This document shows positions 25,022 to 33,843 of a DNA stretch of 64,000 nt, in pieces. How positions within the stretch are numbered: position 1 is the first letter of the stretch; the number at the start of each line of letters is the position of its first letter. The notes beneath the pieces were generated by a model. That model was not told where the DNA came from and did no database searches. It worked only from the letters and a program-made list of their open reading frames with translations. The stretch lies in NCBI RefSeq assembly GCF_037914945.1, contig NZ_CP149787.1, positions 186,001 through 250,000 on the forward strand, written 5' to 3'. The DNA comes from Haloterrigena sp. KLK7 (GTDB lineage: Archaea; Halobacteriota; Halobacteria; Halobacteriales; Natrialbaceae). A program made the position numbers and the translations under genes.

Positions 25022-25679
25022 CACAGCCATCTGCCACGGACGCCGGCATAAGCGTAGACTGAGACTGACACACACGGTCTCATGAAAATCAACAAATGAA
25101 ATTTGGATAATAAAGTGGTATTACTGGCAAATAGTCCGTGGCCGACTCCCGAATGCCGGGCCGCACTGCGTCGCAAGCCACCCTGCGACCGTCGGGCCAA
25201 CAACTATGCGAATGAGTAGCATAGATGTAGTCGGTCTGCGTCCGGTCGACGCTGGCCGGAGGCAGATCGGTATCGCTGAACCGGCACTCAACTAGAACAG
25301 CGCCCTGATCGGCTTTGACGTAGCATCTGGAGGGATTCATTCCCTCCGTTTCAGTACCGAACAGCCGCGCGAACGTCCGCAGACGAACGACAGCGGCTCT
25401 TCACCGCGGACGAGAACCACAGTCTGAGCGCGGCGATCGGCGAGACGGTCGCAGCGTCCGCGGACAGCGACCGCACGGACGGGAACGTCTCGACTCGGCG
25501 TCGTGCAGCGTGCACTCCCGTCCTCGAGTCGGCCGTACGAGCACTGGTACCGGGCTCGTGGCCCCGGGCGAGCCGTGCTCGGGCGTCGCACGGAGCGGTC
25601 CGTTCCGCCCAGACGGGCGGTGTCCCGACCGAACGTGGTTGAGGCAACATTTACCTGTGCCCGGCGACTGAATGCTCCT
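25022..25679. other. Intergenic region of about 660 bp, no convincing gene
   Basis: The left part (25080-25130) is AT-rich and contains likely promoter sequence for the leftward HTH pair. A leftward frame at 25089-25340 (83 codons) is not acidic and resembles nothing I know. The 25350-25650 section is GC-rich with overlapping shadow frames only. This is where gene density begins to fall. Confidence 0.4.
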
Positions 25680-26072
25680 ATGGACCGCGACGACCAACGG
25701 CCCGAACCCACCGAGCCCGCCGCAGCAGCGCTGTCCGACGCCGGGGTACCGGCCGACCTCCCGCTCGCACTCAGTGATCTGTTCCAGCTCCTCGCGACCG
25801 ACCGGACGCGGCAGCTGTTGTACTTCCTGACTGCCCGCGGGGGCACGGTGTTCGTCGACGAGCTCGAGGCCGCGTTCGACGACGACGCCGTGGTCGAGTT
25901 TCACCACATCCAGTTCCCGCGGTTGGTCGATTGCCACATCATCGACTACGATCGCGAGGCCGCGGCGATCACCCTGACGTCGATCGGTGACGACCTCCGG
26001 CCGGCCCTCGAGCTCATCAAGGCGATGGACGATCCCGCGATCGCCGCGGTCCCGGACCCGGCCGAGCGGTAA
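25680..26072 (+). CDS. DUF7344-like haloarchaeal HTH protein
   Basis: A 130-residue protein. LPLALSDLFQLLATDRTRQL, LYFLTARGGTVFVDELEAAF, then VVEFHHIQFPRLVDCHIIDY and REAAAITLTSIGDDLRPALE match the DUF7344 winged-helix layout, in which the FHHxxxPRL element is diagnostic. Predicted transcriptional regulator of unknown target. The ATG at 25680 is preferred to upstream frame extension. No partner gene adjoins it. Confidence 0.8.
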   Translation: MDRDDQRPEPTEPAAAALSDAGVPADLPLALSDLFQLLATDRTRQLLYFLTARGGTVFVDELEAAFDDDAVVEFHHIQFPRLVDCHIIDYDREAAAITLTSIGDDLRPALELIKAMDDPAIAAVPDPAER

Positions 26073-26363
26073 GCGACTCGCGGCGGGGGATCGCGTCGTG
26101 CACGCGGGCGTTCTGGAATCGAATCGACACCAGAGAGCGCTCCGCAGCGAGCAGTCCGTGGACAGCGGTCGTCGCCGGACACTCACTCGAGGCCGGCTCT
26201 ACACGGACTGCCGAGGACTGCTCGAGGCGGGACACCACGGCTACCGAACCCGGCTAGCCGACCGGTCGCGGCGGGGGTGGTGTGGGTCGCGTGAGAGCTG
26301 TGGCCGCTCTCGTGACAGAACTCGATCGCGATCGTCCACGGTCATCCGAGGACTTGACGTCCG
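26073..26363. other. Intergenic region, no gene seen
   Basis: GC-rich and lacking acidic frames. Positions 26209-26250 share a 22-bp identity and flanking similarity with 22549-22588. It marks the start of the pseudogene-rich section. Confidence 0.4.
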
Positions 26364-26537
26364 CCCACGGCCGAAGCCGTGGAATCCCGCCGGCGGGCTT
26401 CAGGCCGCATCCGAGTCCACGGCGGCAACTTTCCCCACGGTGGGGGTCCTCCGGTCTGTGCGGTCCTCTTTGGTATTTGTCCGACGGACCGTCGGGGCGG
26501 GTGTGGTCGGCCGCCACTCGTGATTGTTCCACTCAAG
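26364..26537 (-). mobile_element. IS1341-type (TnpB) 3'-end remnant
   Basis: Read leftwards, the frame ends LEWNNHEWRP...NTKEDRTDRRTPTVGKVAA and stops at 26400. The remnant at 45592-45711 has the same layout (LEWDDHRWRQ, STKEEPANRSTHGDMGKFAS). Just beyond the stop lies an inverted repeat at 26364-26382 (CCCACGGC-CGAA-GCCGTGG), the hairpin typical of IS200/IS605-group ends. The catalytic part of TnpB is absent, so this is a relic retaining only the C-terminal tail, guide-RNA region and right end. Confidence 0.6.
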
Positions 26538-26874
26538 GCAAGGCGCACGGGCCTCCCGATCCTGCGCCAAACGGGGACGGATCGCGAACGTGTTGACGCG
26601 TTTCATGGTGCTGGGAGCCGGCCGCTGGTGGAGTCACCCCTCGAGTCGCACGCTCTGTCGGCCGCGGTGCTGCCAGGTGTGCTCTCCCCGGGGAGACACA
26701 CACTCGTAGTTCCGCTGGAGTGGCTCGCTGACAGGGGGGTGGGCGCGCGGACGGTTCCCCCCGAGCCACGCCTCTGACGGGTGCGTAGCGCAGCGATCGC
26801 CACGCGTGTCCGCGTGCACACGGGGCGAGACGTTCTTTGCTGGCACGCCACTACCAGGGACAATCGCGAGCGTA

Positions 26875-27500
26875 TGAGTGAGTACGACGACCTCTTCGCC
26901 GAGACGGCGCCCGCCAACAGCGTCTTCGCCGACAAACGCGCGCTGGTCATCAACGGCGTCCATGACGGCTAGCTGCCGGCGACGGTCTCGATCTACGGGC
27001 CGCCCGGCACGGGAAAGACCCTGACGACGCGGCGGATCTGTCGGGCGTTCGCCGCCCGCCATGACGACCTTGCGGTGGAATACGTCAATCTCAAGGAGTG
27101 TCGGACGCTCTTTAGCGCGGCCACCAAATCCTGTTCGCGCTGACCGGCGCCAAGAAGGGCGCCTATGAGGAGTTGGATGGGGTCTTTACCGCCATTTGGA
27201 CGCCCCTCGAGGCCTACCCCGCGTGGACCGTGCTGGTGCTCGACGAGATCGACCACGTCCAACACGACACGAACTACGATCCCAGCGAGTTTTTCTACCG
27301 ACTGTTGTGGGCTCGCGCTCTCGGTCTGGCTCGTCAGCAACGAACTGCTCGAGGGCGATCTGCGGTTGGACAGTCGCGTCGAGAGCGCGATGAGCGACGC
27401 AGCCGTCTTCTTCCCGCCACACGACGGCGACGCCCTCGCGGCGCTCCGGGCTCTGCCCGTCCCGCCACTATGGCGGGGCAGCGGGGGCGACGACTTCGGC
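26875..27500 (+). pseudogene. Orc1/Cdc6 replication initiator pseudogene
   Basis: The nucleotide sequence follows the intact gene at 41014-42234: it begins MSEYDDLFAETAPANSVFAD, retains the Walker A GPPGTGKT and LDEIDHVQHDTNYDPSEFFY, and ends near the motif ESAMSDAAVFFPP. It is broken by an internal deletion of about 70 bp near 26940, an in-frame TAG at 26970-26972, a frameshift near 27123, and another deletion near 27305. The C-terminal winged-helix part is missing. It cannot make an initiator. Its upstream 26831-26846 motif matches that of the intact gene. Confidence 0.85.
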
Positions 27501-27953
27501 GGCTGGGGGCGTCCTGGCGGTAGCATCACAGTTGGACCCACCGCTGAGAGCGGCGACTCCAGTCGCAGCCGGTGGTTCGTCGGTGCGGGCGCCAAGCCGT
27601 CCACGCGCACCCCGGTGTCACCCTTGGCGTGACCAATTGCCGCTCACGGGCGACGGGGCGCTGCGTCCCAGCCAGACGGCGCGTCGATTCGCTGCTAGGC
27701 GATCCAGCGGCGCTCGGTCGAGACGCGCCCCGGCGTATCACCGCCGGCCCTCCTCGAGTATGCCTGCGGTTGACGCATCCATGGCGTCGGCACCCGGAGT
27801 GGGCGGGTCCCCGACACGCCCGCCGGACCCCGCTTTCGGGCACCCGTCCCAGCACCGCTCACGCCCGGGGACGGGGATGGTGGCACTGCTCTGTGGGGCT
27901 GGCCGTGCGTGGTGCAGGAACAAGGGTTTACGGCAGGCGGGCGAGCAGCTAAC
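27501..27953. other. Intergenic region, no gene seen
   Basis: About 450 bp of GC-rich sequence between the Orc1 and TFB pseudogenes. Frames on both strands are proline/arginine-rich and not haloarchaeal in character. It may contain decayed plasmid sequence. Confidence 0.35.
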
Positions 27954-28916
27954 ATGGAGCGTCCGACTCGCCAGCACGAACGTGACCCAGAGTCAGAGCA
28001 CCACACCGAGGCGGCTACCAGTGAGCGGACCTGCGATGAATGTGGCTCGAGTGAACTCGTCACGAGCGAGGATCAGGGCGAACTCGTCTGTGAGGATTGT
28101 GGTCTGATCAGCGAAACGACGAACATCGATCGCGGGCCGGAATGGCGTGCGTTCAACCCATTCCGAACGGGAGAGCAAGTCCCGCGTGGGGGCGCCGACC
28201 ACCAAGACGATGCACGACAAGGGGCTCACCACGCAGATCGACTGGAAAGACCAGGATGCCTACGGCCGTTCGATTTCATCGACAAAGCGCAGCCAGATGA
28301 ACCGCCTGCGCAAGTGGCAAGAACGCATCCGCACCAAAGACGCCGGCGAGCGCAACCTGCAGTTCGCGCTCAGCGAGATCGATCGGATGGCAAGCGCGCT
28401 CGGCGTCCCGCGCTCGGTGCGCGAGGTCGCCAGCGTCATCTATCGCCGGGCCCTCGACGAGGACCTCATCCGCGGCCGCTCGATCGAAGGGGTCGCGACG
28501 GGCTGTCTCTATGCGGCGTGCCGGCGGGAGGGCATTCCTCGCAGCCTCGAGGAGATCGCCGACGTCTCACGGGTCGAACGGAAAGAAATCGGGCGGACAT
28601 ACCGCTATGTGGCCCAGGAACTCTCGCTCGCGATGGAGCCAGTCGATCCCAAAGCGTACGTCCCCCGGTTTTGTTCCGAACTCGACGCGAGCGAGGAGGT
28701 CCAGGCCAAAGCCAGCGAGATCATTGACACCACGGCAGCGCAGGGGCTGCTCTCGGGGAAGTCCCCGACGGGGTATGCGGCCGCGGCGATCTATGCGGCC
28801 TCGCTGCTCTGTAACGAGACACGAACCCACACGACGTCGCAGCCGTCGCCCAGGTCACCGAAGTCACCATCCGCAACCGGTATCAAGAACAGATCGAGGC
28901 GATAGAACTCCCCTAG
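27954..28916 (+). pseudogene. Transcription initiation factor IIB (TFB), frameshifted
   Basis: All parts of a TFB are present in three frames. Frame 1 has the zinc ribbon ([40 protein letters not shown]). After a shift near 28160, frame 2 has the B-finger and cyclin repeats ([40 protein letters not shown]). After a second shift near 28822, frame 3 finishes with [20 protein letters not shown] and stops at 28914-28916. Two independent indels, if not sequencing errors, make it a pseudogene. Haloarchaea carry several TFB paralogues, often on plasmids. Confidence 0.85.
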
Positions 28917-29647
28917 CCATCGGTGCCAGCGAGTCACGGCCGCTCGGTGCCGTGCGATTGGCCGCGCCCGCCGAGCGGCTTGGGTGCTTTGCGTGCTAGA
29001 TTACTAGGTTCGCGCACCTCGGCCGCGTAGAGCTGGCTCGCTCGAGCCGTCATCTTCCCCGCGCTATCGGTGGAACCTGGTAGTGGACGCCCGTTCTGGC
29101 TTCAGTCCGTACAGGGACGAAGCTCCCGTCTCCGTGTCATGGCCCCGACTCGAGGGCGTGAGGCGTGGGCTCGCGCTGTCTGGGACCGTGTGCCCGGCGG
29201 CGTAGCCGAACGACGCTGGATGCCCCCATCGCAACGGCGTCCGTGACGGCGCTGCCGGCAGCTGGCAGCCCACGATCTCAGCGGAGACTGCAAGGCCGCC
29301 GATCAGACGGCTCACTTACAGCACACCTGAACGCAGTGGTCCACCGGCAGCCGGGCTTTCGCGCCGTGCGCGGCGGTGGATGGCAAGACGCCATCTCACT
29401 GAACCCGCTGATGACCGTTCCTGTCCCGGGCCGTCCGCGTCGACTGGACCGCTACCTCGGCTCAGCACCTGACCTGACGACAGTGAGGACGTGTGAGAGC
29501 GTAGTCACTGGGACAACTCCGGGCGGGGCCAGCCGTCGCTGCCATGGTTCCGTTCCTTCGGGTGGAATTATCGGCTGGGTCGTCGTTCTGCATTGGGTGG
29601 TATGATCCGGTAATATTATCAGCGGGCGTCTCTTGAGACGGGAGTAT
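28917..29647. other. Intergenic region of about 730 bp, no gene seen
   Basis: No credible frame. The final 60 bp (around 29590-29640) are AT-richer, with TGATCCGGTAATATTATCAG resembling a promoter for the following DUF7344-like gene. Confidence 0.4.
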
Positions 29648-29992
29648 ATGATAGGGAATACCACACGTGTCGGTGGAGACCGACAGGTTTCCAAGACGCT
29701 GCTCGTTGCCCTTCTCTCGCACGAACGGCGGCGATTTGCGTTGTACTGCCTCCAACGGTCTCAAACTCCGATGGCACTGGCCGATCTAGCCGCCGAAGTC
29801 GCACGATTGGCACACGAGAGCGAGTCCCGTCTCCCCCGGCCACGGAACGAGGAACAGGAGATCAATCGTGATCTCTATCAGTCTCATCTCCCGACGCTGG
29901 AAGACGCGAATCTCCTCGCGTATTCTCACGACAACGACACCGTATCGCTCACCGATGCCCTCTCGAAGTTACGACTAGAGGAGGTGATCTGA
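29648..29992 (+). CDS. DUF7344-like haloarchaeal HTH protein
   Basis: A 114-residue protein. LLVALLSHERRRFALYCLQR is the conserved DUF7344 opening (HERRRxxLxxL), LADLAAEVARLA follows, and INRDLYQSHLPTLEDANLLA is the diagnostic LYHxHLPxLxxxxLL-type element. Predicted transcriptional regulator. It precedes a bacterio-opsin-activator-type regulator (30167) in the same direction, 174 bp away. The ATG at 29648 is chosen over an upstream TTG. Confidence 0.82.
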   Translation: MIGNTTRVGGDRQVSKTLLVALLSHERRRFALYCLQRSQTPMALADLAAEVARLAHESESRLPRPRNEEQEINRDLYQSHLPTLEDANLLAYSHDNDTVSLTDALSKLRLEEVI

Positions 29993-30166
29993 ATCCTCCG
30001 GTTCCGCCGAGAGAGGTACTCGAGTCGCCGTGGCACGCCCGACTCACACCGTCTCGCGGTCCCTGCTCGCGTATTTTATTTTTTAGCAGCCAGTCCACCA
30101 AGAGCTAGCGTATTCAGATCAGTCACTGAGAAATGTTAGCAATGATGGGATCTCGGGAGAGGACCG

Positions 30167-30835
30167 ATGGCAACGATCGCTGAGTTCCGGATTCCAGCCA
30201 GTGATACCGCACTTGGCGCCACCTTTCACGCAGTTCCCTCACTCGTCTGTGAGATCGAGCCAGTGATCGCCGCGGATGAGTTCGGAATGTGGATGAGCGA
30301 TGTAGACCACGCAGCACTGAACGCTGCTCTCAGGGCGGACAGGACTGTCAGAGACCATTCGCTCATTACCCGTGAGGAAGCCGGGTGGTTGTACGCCATC
30401 GACTTTTCGACCGAGATAACAGAGAATTTCGCGATCGTTACTGAAGCGGGCGGTACGATGCTCGCGGCGTCAGCGCGAACTGGCATGTGGACGGTCCGGG
30501 TGCGATTTCCGGCCCGTGAGAACGCTAGTCGTGTCTATGAGCGCTTGGCAGCGCGTGATATTCAAATCGAGATTACGCAACTCCGATCACGCACACCACC
30601 CACTGCTGCTGCATGTGGCCTGTCACCTGAGCAATATGAAGCGCTCACTGCGGCGCTCACCGCTGGCTACTTCGAGATCCCGCGTGAGATTTCGTTAGGA
30701 GAACTCGCCGTGAACCTGGACATCTCACATCAAGCACTGTCCGAACGGCTTCGGCGCGCCTATCGGACCCTTGTCACCGAATCACTCGAGGTCGATACAC
30801 GAAGCGACTGCACTGGGGGAGACCCGCGCGAGTAG
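30167..30835 (+). CDS. HTH_10 (bacterio-opsin activator-type) regulator
   Basis: A 222-residue protein beginning MATIAEFRIPASDTALGATF. The N-terminal ~150 residues are the GAF/HTH-associated domain of the Bat family, and the C-terminus has the HTH_10 signature LSPEQYEALTAALTAGYFEI with LGELAVNLDISHQALSERLR and RAYRTLV. Such proteins activate genes in response to light, oxygen or other cues in haloarchaea. Paralogous to 44363-45028 and 49931-50584; unlike those, no HalOD1 gene follows. Confidence 0.87.
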   Translation: MATIAEFRIPASDTALGATFHAVPSLVCEIEPVIAADEFGMWMSDVDHAALNAALRADRTVRDHSLITREEAGWLYAIDFSTEITENFAIVTEAGGTMLAASARTGMWTVRVRFPARENASRVYERLAARDIQIEITQLRSRTPPTAAACGLSPEQYEALTAALTAGYFEIPREISLGELAVNLDISHQALSERLRRAYRTLVTESLEVDTRSDCTGGDPRE

Positions 30836-31272
30836 TCGGCTCTTTTGTGGCGACTGCGCGATGGACCCTCCAGCCGTCGCGGTCGCCTGGCCGCTCGAGT
30901 GGCAGCCGTTGGGTTCGCAACCGCGACGGCTGTGCGCTCGTCACAGCGAGCACCCCTCCACGCGTCGCCCACGCCACGTGGCGGGCGACTCGCCCCGCGT
31001 CGTCGGCCAGTGGGCCGGTTGGACTGCGCCATTCGGAGCCGCCCGCCCCGAATCGAGGCTCGGTCTACTGGCGGCCTCGCCAGCCGCCACCACCGCTTCG
31101 ATCGCTGCCCCACCCGAGTCCCCACCGCCCCGTCGGGCGGGGCGCTACCGTCGGCTTCGTCCGGGGGGTTCGTGATCGGTGCCTCCACTCACAGACGCTC
31201 TGTCTTCGAGCGACGGCGGACGGGCTGGAGGGTGGCTCCCAGGGATCGGAACGTGGCACCCACGGCCGGGGC
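30836..31272. other. Intergenic region, no gene seen
   Basis: About 440 bp of GC-rich sequence with only arginine/proline-rich shadow frames on both strands. Confidence 0.4.
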
Positions 31273-31467
31273 CTACCCGTTCGGTGGCGCGAGTTGCGTA
31301 TACAGGTCGTAGGTCTGCTCGAGTTCGGCAATCGAGTCGTTCAGGGTGAGCGGGTCGAGGAGCTGCTCGTCTATCTGCTGGACAGTCACGAGGAGCTCCC
31401 GCAGTTGGGCTGGCGTGATCTCGGTCGGACGCTGTTCGTTGCTCACTACCACGCTACTCGGTGGCAT
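31273..31467 (-). CDS. Small acidic protein, unknown function
   Basis: A 64-residue protein, MPPSSVVVSNEQRPTEITPA then QLRELLVTVQQIDEQLLDPL and a helical acidic end. Amino-acid composition and alternating hydrophobics indicate a real helical protein, unlike the surrounding shadow frames. No family recognised. The gene is isolated in the sparse region. Confidence 0.55.
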   Translation of the reverse strand: MPPSSVVVSNEQRPTEITPAQLRELLVTVQQIDEQLLDPLTLNDSIAELEQTYDLYTQLAPPNG

Positions 31468-31809
31468 TAATCATAACGCTTGGTTGGCGCTGGTGGGGAG
31501 CGCCAGGCGTCGCGGCCGAGAGTCCAGGGGTGCGGGCTGTGGTGGTGGCGGGCCACAGTGGCACAGGCGACAGTCATGGGGCGCGTGGCGGTGGGTCACC
31601 AGTCCGGGCATGAAATCGAGTTCTCGCTTTGGACTGGAACGTCACGCCGGCCTCGGCGCCCTCCACGGGTCGGTGCGGGCGGCCACTGATCCGGCCCCAC
31701 CTGCTGAAGCCCCGTGGGGCCCCACTACGACGGCTGTCAGGACTGCAGACTAGTCGCTGCTCGAGCTGGCCGTTCTCGCCGCTCGGGGCGCCCTGTCACA
31801 CCGGGATCG
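31468..31809. other. Intergenic region, no gene seen
   Basis: About 340 bp. No frame on either strand has haloarchaeal protein character. Confidence 0.35.
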
Positions 31810-31956
31810 TCACCACTCGTAGTACGCGATCTCTGTGGCCCGACAGGTCGGGCATTCCGCGGCGTCTGTCTCGAGTGTCTGGCCACAGTGGCGGCACTCG
31901 TAATGTGTGACCGTACTAGCCCCAAGGCTGGTTTTGACTGCGTCGAGCACTCCCAT
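31810..31956 (-). CDS. Small zinc-ribbon protein (48 residues)
   Basis: A 48-residue protein, MGVLDAVKTSLGASTVTHYE followed by CRHCGQTLETDAAECPTCRA and TEIAYYEW. Four cysteines in two CxxC pairs (C21/C24, C35/C38) make a rubredoxin-like zinc ribbon behind a short amphipathic N-terminal helix. This layout is common among haloarchaeal small proteins of unknown function. The ATG at 31956 is chosen; the frame extends 52 codons upstream without acidic character. Confidence 0.65.
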   Translation of the reverse strand: MGVLDAVKTSLGASTVTHYECRHCGQTLETDAAECPTCRATEIAYYEW

Positions 31957-32446
31957 CCGTCTCGAGACCCGCCGACCATGATGATTAATCTTACTCTTCG
32001 ATCTCGGTAGAGTGGTCGCCTCCCACCGCTCTGTCTCGGCCGCGAGGTCCTCAGCCGACGAGACGCTCCTGCCGTAGTGAGCGCATGCCTGGTGTACTTC
32101 ACCCAGGTGCATAACGAGGGTCGTACTCGCTCCTGTTCCGGGTCGACCGACAGACGTGGGTACCGGCTTCGGAGCCGATCACATCACAACGCGGTGTGAG
32201 GATGGGGAGACCGTCGTCCTCGAGGCGCCCGGCGCAAGATGGGTGTTGGCAACCGTCTCTGACTCACCGTGCCCCGTCGTATGCGACTCGAGAGGGTCCA
32301 GTGGGTCCACGCTCGAGAGGCCATGTCACGCAGATGGTTTTCAGTGTCCGCATTCGGTAGGCGGGTCTGGCGGGAGATGCCACCGCACTGACGAACTCAA
32401 ACGGGAAATCCGGTCTCGCAGCCAGTGCGAGACGCACAACGGCCCG

Positions 32447-32545
32447 AACGCGGCGCTCAGTGACGCCGGCGGCGTCTCCGCGACACCCAGTGGGCACCGA
32501 ATTGACGACCTCGAAGAACGAGGGGTTATCAAGATCTACCACACG
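32447..32545 (+). pseudogene. Lrp/AsnC helix-turn-helix fragment (tentative)
   Basis: One frame reads NAALSDAGGVSATPSGHRID then DLEERGVIKIYHTMV, which resembles the recognition helix and wing of an Lrp/AsnC HTH (compare RLDKLEDKGVIRGYYPEI in the gene at 96-617). Neither the first helix nor the RAM domain is present, so only a remnant can be argued. Short similarity like this could be chance. Confidence 0.35.
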
Positions 32546-33283
32546 ATGGTGCCGCGCGGCCCGCGTCGGCGACGCCACGCCGCGGCGGCGTGAGCCGACC
32601 ACGGTCCCAGAGGCACGACACGCGGGCGCCGCCGGCGTTCGGTGGTGACTCGCGGGCTCTGTCCTGGGACTCCAGAGTGTCCCGTCTGGGAAGAGACTCA
32701 CAGAGAAGTTCGTGATTTTCCTGCACTCGTAGGAGCTGTGGCGGCGGGAGACTGCGGACGGACAGCCACCGGCGGCGGCAGTCTCGGTCGTGTGTGCCTC
32801 CCGTGGCGCCCCGGTGGTCACCACGTCCTGCCATGCCAGCACGCACGAACCCGTCGTCCCGGCCGTCGAACGCTCGCGCGCCAGTCTCGAGGCAGGGGGT
32901 AGCCGGCACTCCCCGGTATGGCCGCCCCTGCGCTGCACTCGGTCGCGGGGCCATGTGTATCAACGGCGGCCGCCGACCACCACAGCGGTCGTGGGGCGGC
33001 CCGACCGCGTCGGGACTCGGCCCCCGGTCGCGACCACCACAGCCCTGCGGGAGCCGAGACCCCGGGCGGCTGAGCGCTGGCCGCACCTGGACCGGTCCAG
33101 CAGTCGTGCGGGCGAGTCTCGGCCTAGAATGCCTCGGTCATGGCGGGACGTCCGCTCCGCCAGGCCACCCGTCTCTCCCAGTCGCTCTCCAGTTCCACGT
33201 GGCGCCGAAAAGGGCAGCCGGGAAGGGGCTGTCAGAGGCACCTCCTACCCATCAGTGCCGATTTTACGCGCAACTAAAGAACT
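32546..33283. other. Intergenic region of about 740 bp, IS-end-like segment inside
   Basis: No convincing gene. Positions 32665-32720 resemble 54230-54290 (shared CCAGAG-GTCCCGTCTGG and GTGATTTTC blocks), so an IS end or MITE remnant is possible. The remainder is GC-rich shadow frame. Confidence 0.4.
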
Positions 33284-33438
33284 TTGGGTAGGTTTCAGAG
33301 GGTTTTCAAATTCTAGGGGAACAACGATCCGTGATAGTGGCCGTTTGGACTGATCAGCAACTACGTCTCTGGACAGACCGGTGCGGTTCTTGCCAGTTTT
33401 CACTAGTGTCCAGCGAGTCATGCTGAAGACAGGGCGCA
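33284..33438 (+). repeat. 155-bp direct repeat, left copy
   Basis: Closely matches 38740-38894 in the same orientation, including the identical block CAGTTTTCACTAGTGTCCAG and CGAGTCATGCTGAA. Read leftwards both copies hold an open frame with MTRWTLVKTGK at the start and VADQS plus EFENPLK later, so the repeat may include a small or degraded coding segment. The copies bracket 5.3 kb carrying the amine-oxidase-like gene and the TnpB element. Confidence 0.75.
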
Positions 33439-33556
33439 TATCGGTCACGGGGTAGGTCGAATCTTCCCATACTGAGACGAGTGGCAAATCAGAAGGTGCA
33501 CTCGCCCCGGTCGCCACTGCCATTACATTTTCAGGACACAGCGGAAATGGAGAAAC

Positions 33557-33742
33557 ATGGGCGTGATGAACAAGCTCCGGCAGCTACTCGGACTCGTTGA
33601 GGGCCACGAAGAGAAGATAGCTAAGCAGATCAGTAAGCGAACTAGCGTGAGTGAGAAGCAGGCCAAAGAAGGAATCAAGAAGGTCCAAGAGGTGGTCAAC
33701 GAGGACTCAAGTACCACCGTCGAAGACCAAAACCATAGCTGA
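33557..33742 (+). CDS. Small helical protein, unknown function
   Basis: A 61-residue protein, MGVMNKLRQLLGLVEGHEEK then IAKQISKRTSVSEKQAKEGI, rich in Lys and Glu, probably two amphipathic helices. Composition fits a real gene, and the surrounding sequence is AT-richer than the shadow frames nearby. No family recognised. It sits just upstream of the amine-oxidase-like gene, with that gene's probable promoter in between. Confidence 0.55.
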   Translation: MGVMNKLRQLLGLVEGHEEKIAKQISKRTSVSEKQAKEGIKKVQEVVNEDSSTTVEDQNHS

Positions 33743-33779
33743 CGACGATGACTCCATATTTTATGTAATACCCTGTCAA

Positions 33780-33796
33780 TTTCATATATTTTATAG
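33780..33796 (+). promoter_or_regulatory. Putative TATA-type promoter of the amine oxidase-like gene
   Basis: TTTCATATATTTTATAG, the most AT-rich tract in this area, lies 48-64 bp upstream of the ATG at 33844, the spacing expected for an archaeal TATA box with a 20-30-nt leader. No transcript evidence is available; the call is by composition and position. Confidence 0.4.
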
Positions 33797-33843
33797 CAGG
33801 TGTGTACAACCATTACATTGTTTGGTGTGGTAGAATTTGTGCC

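Noticed and set aside
25089-25340. Leftward 83-codon frame in the gap before the DUF7344-like gene
   Set aside because: Composition is not haloarchaeal (few acidic residues, many Tyr/Cys/Pro) and no motif is recognisable.
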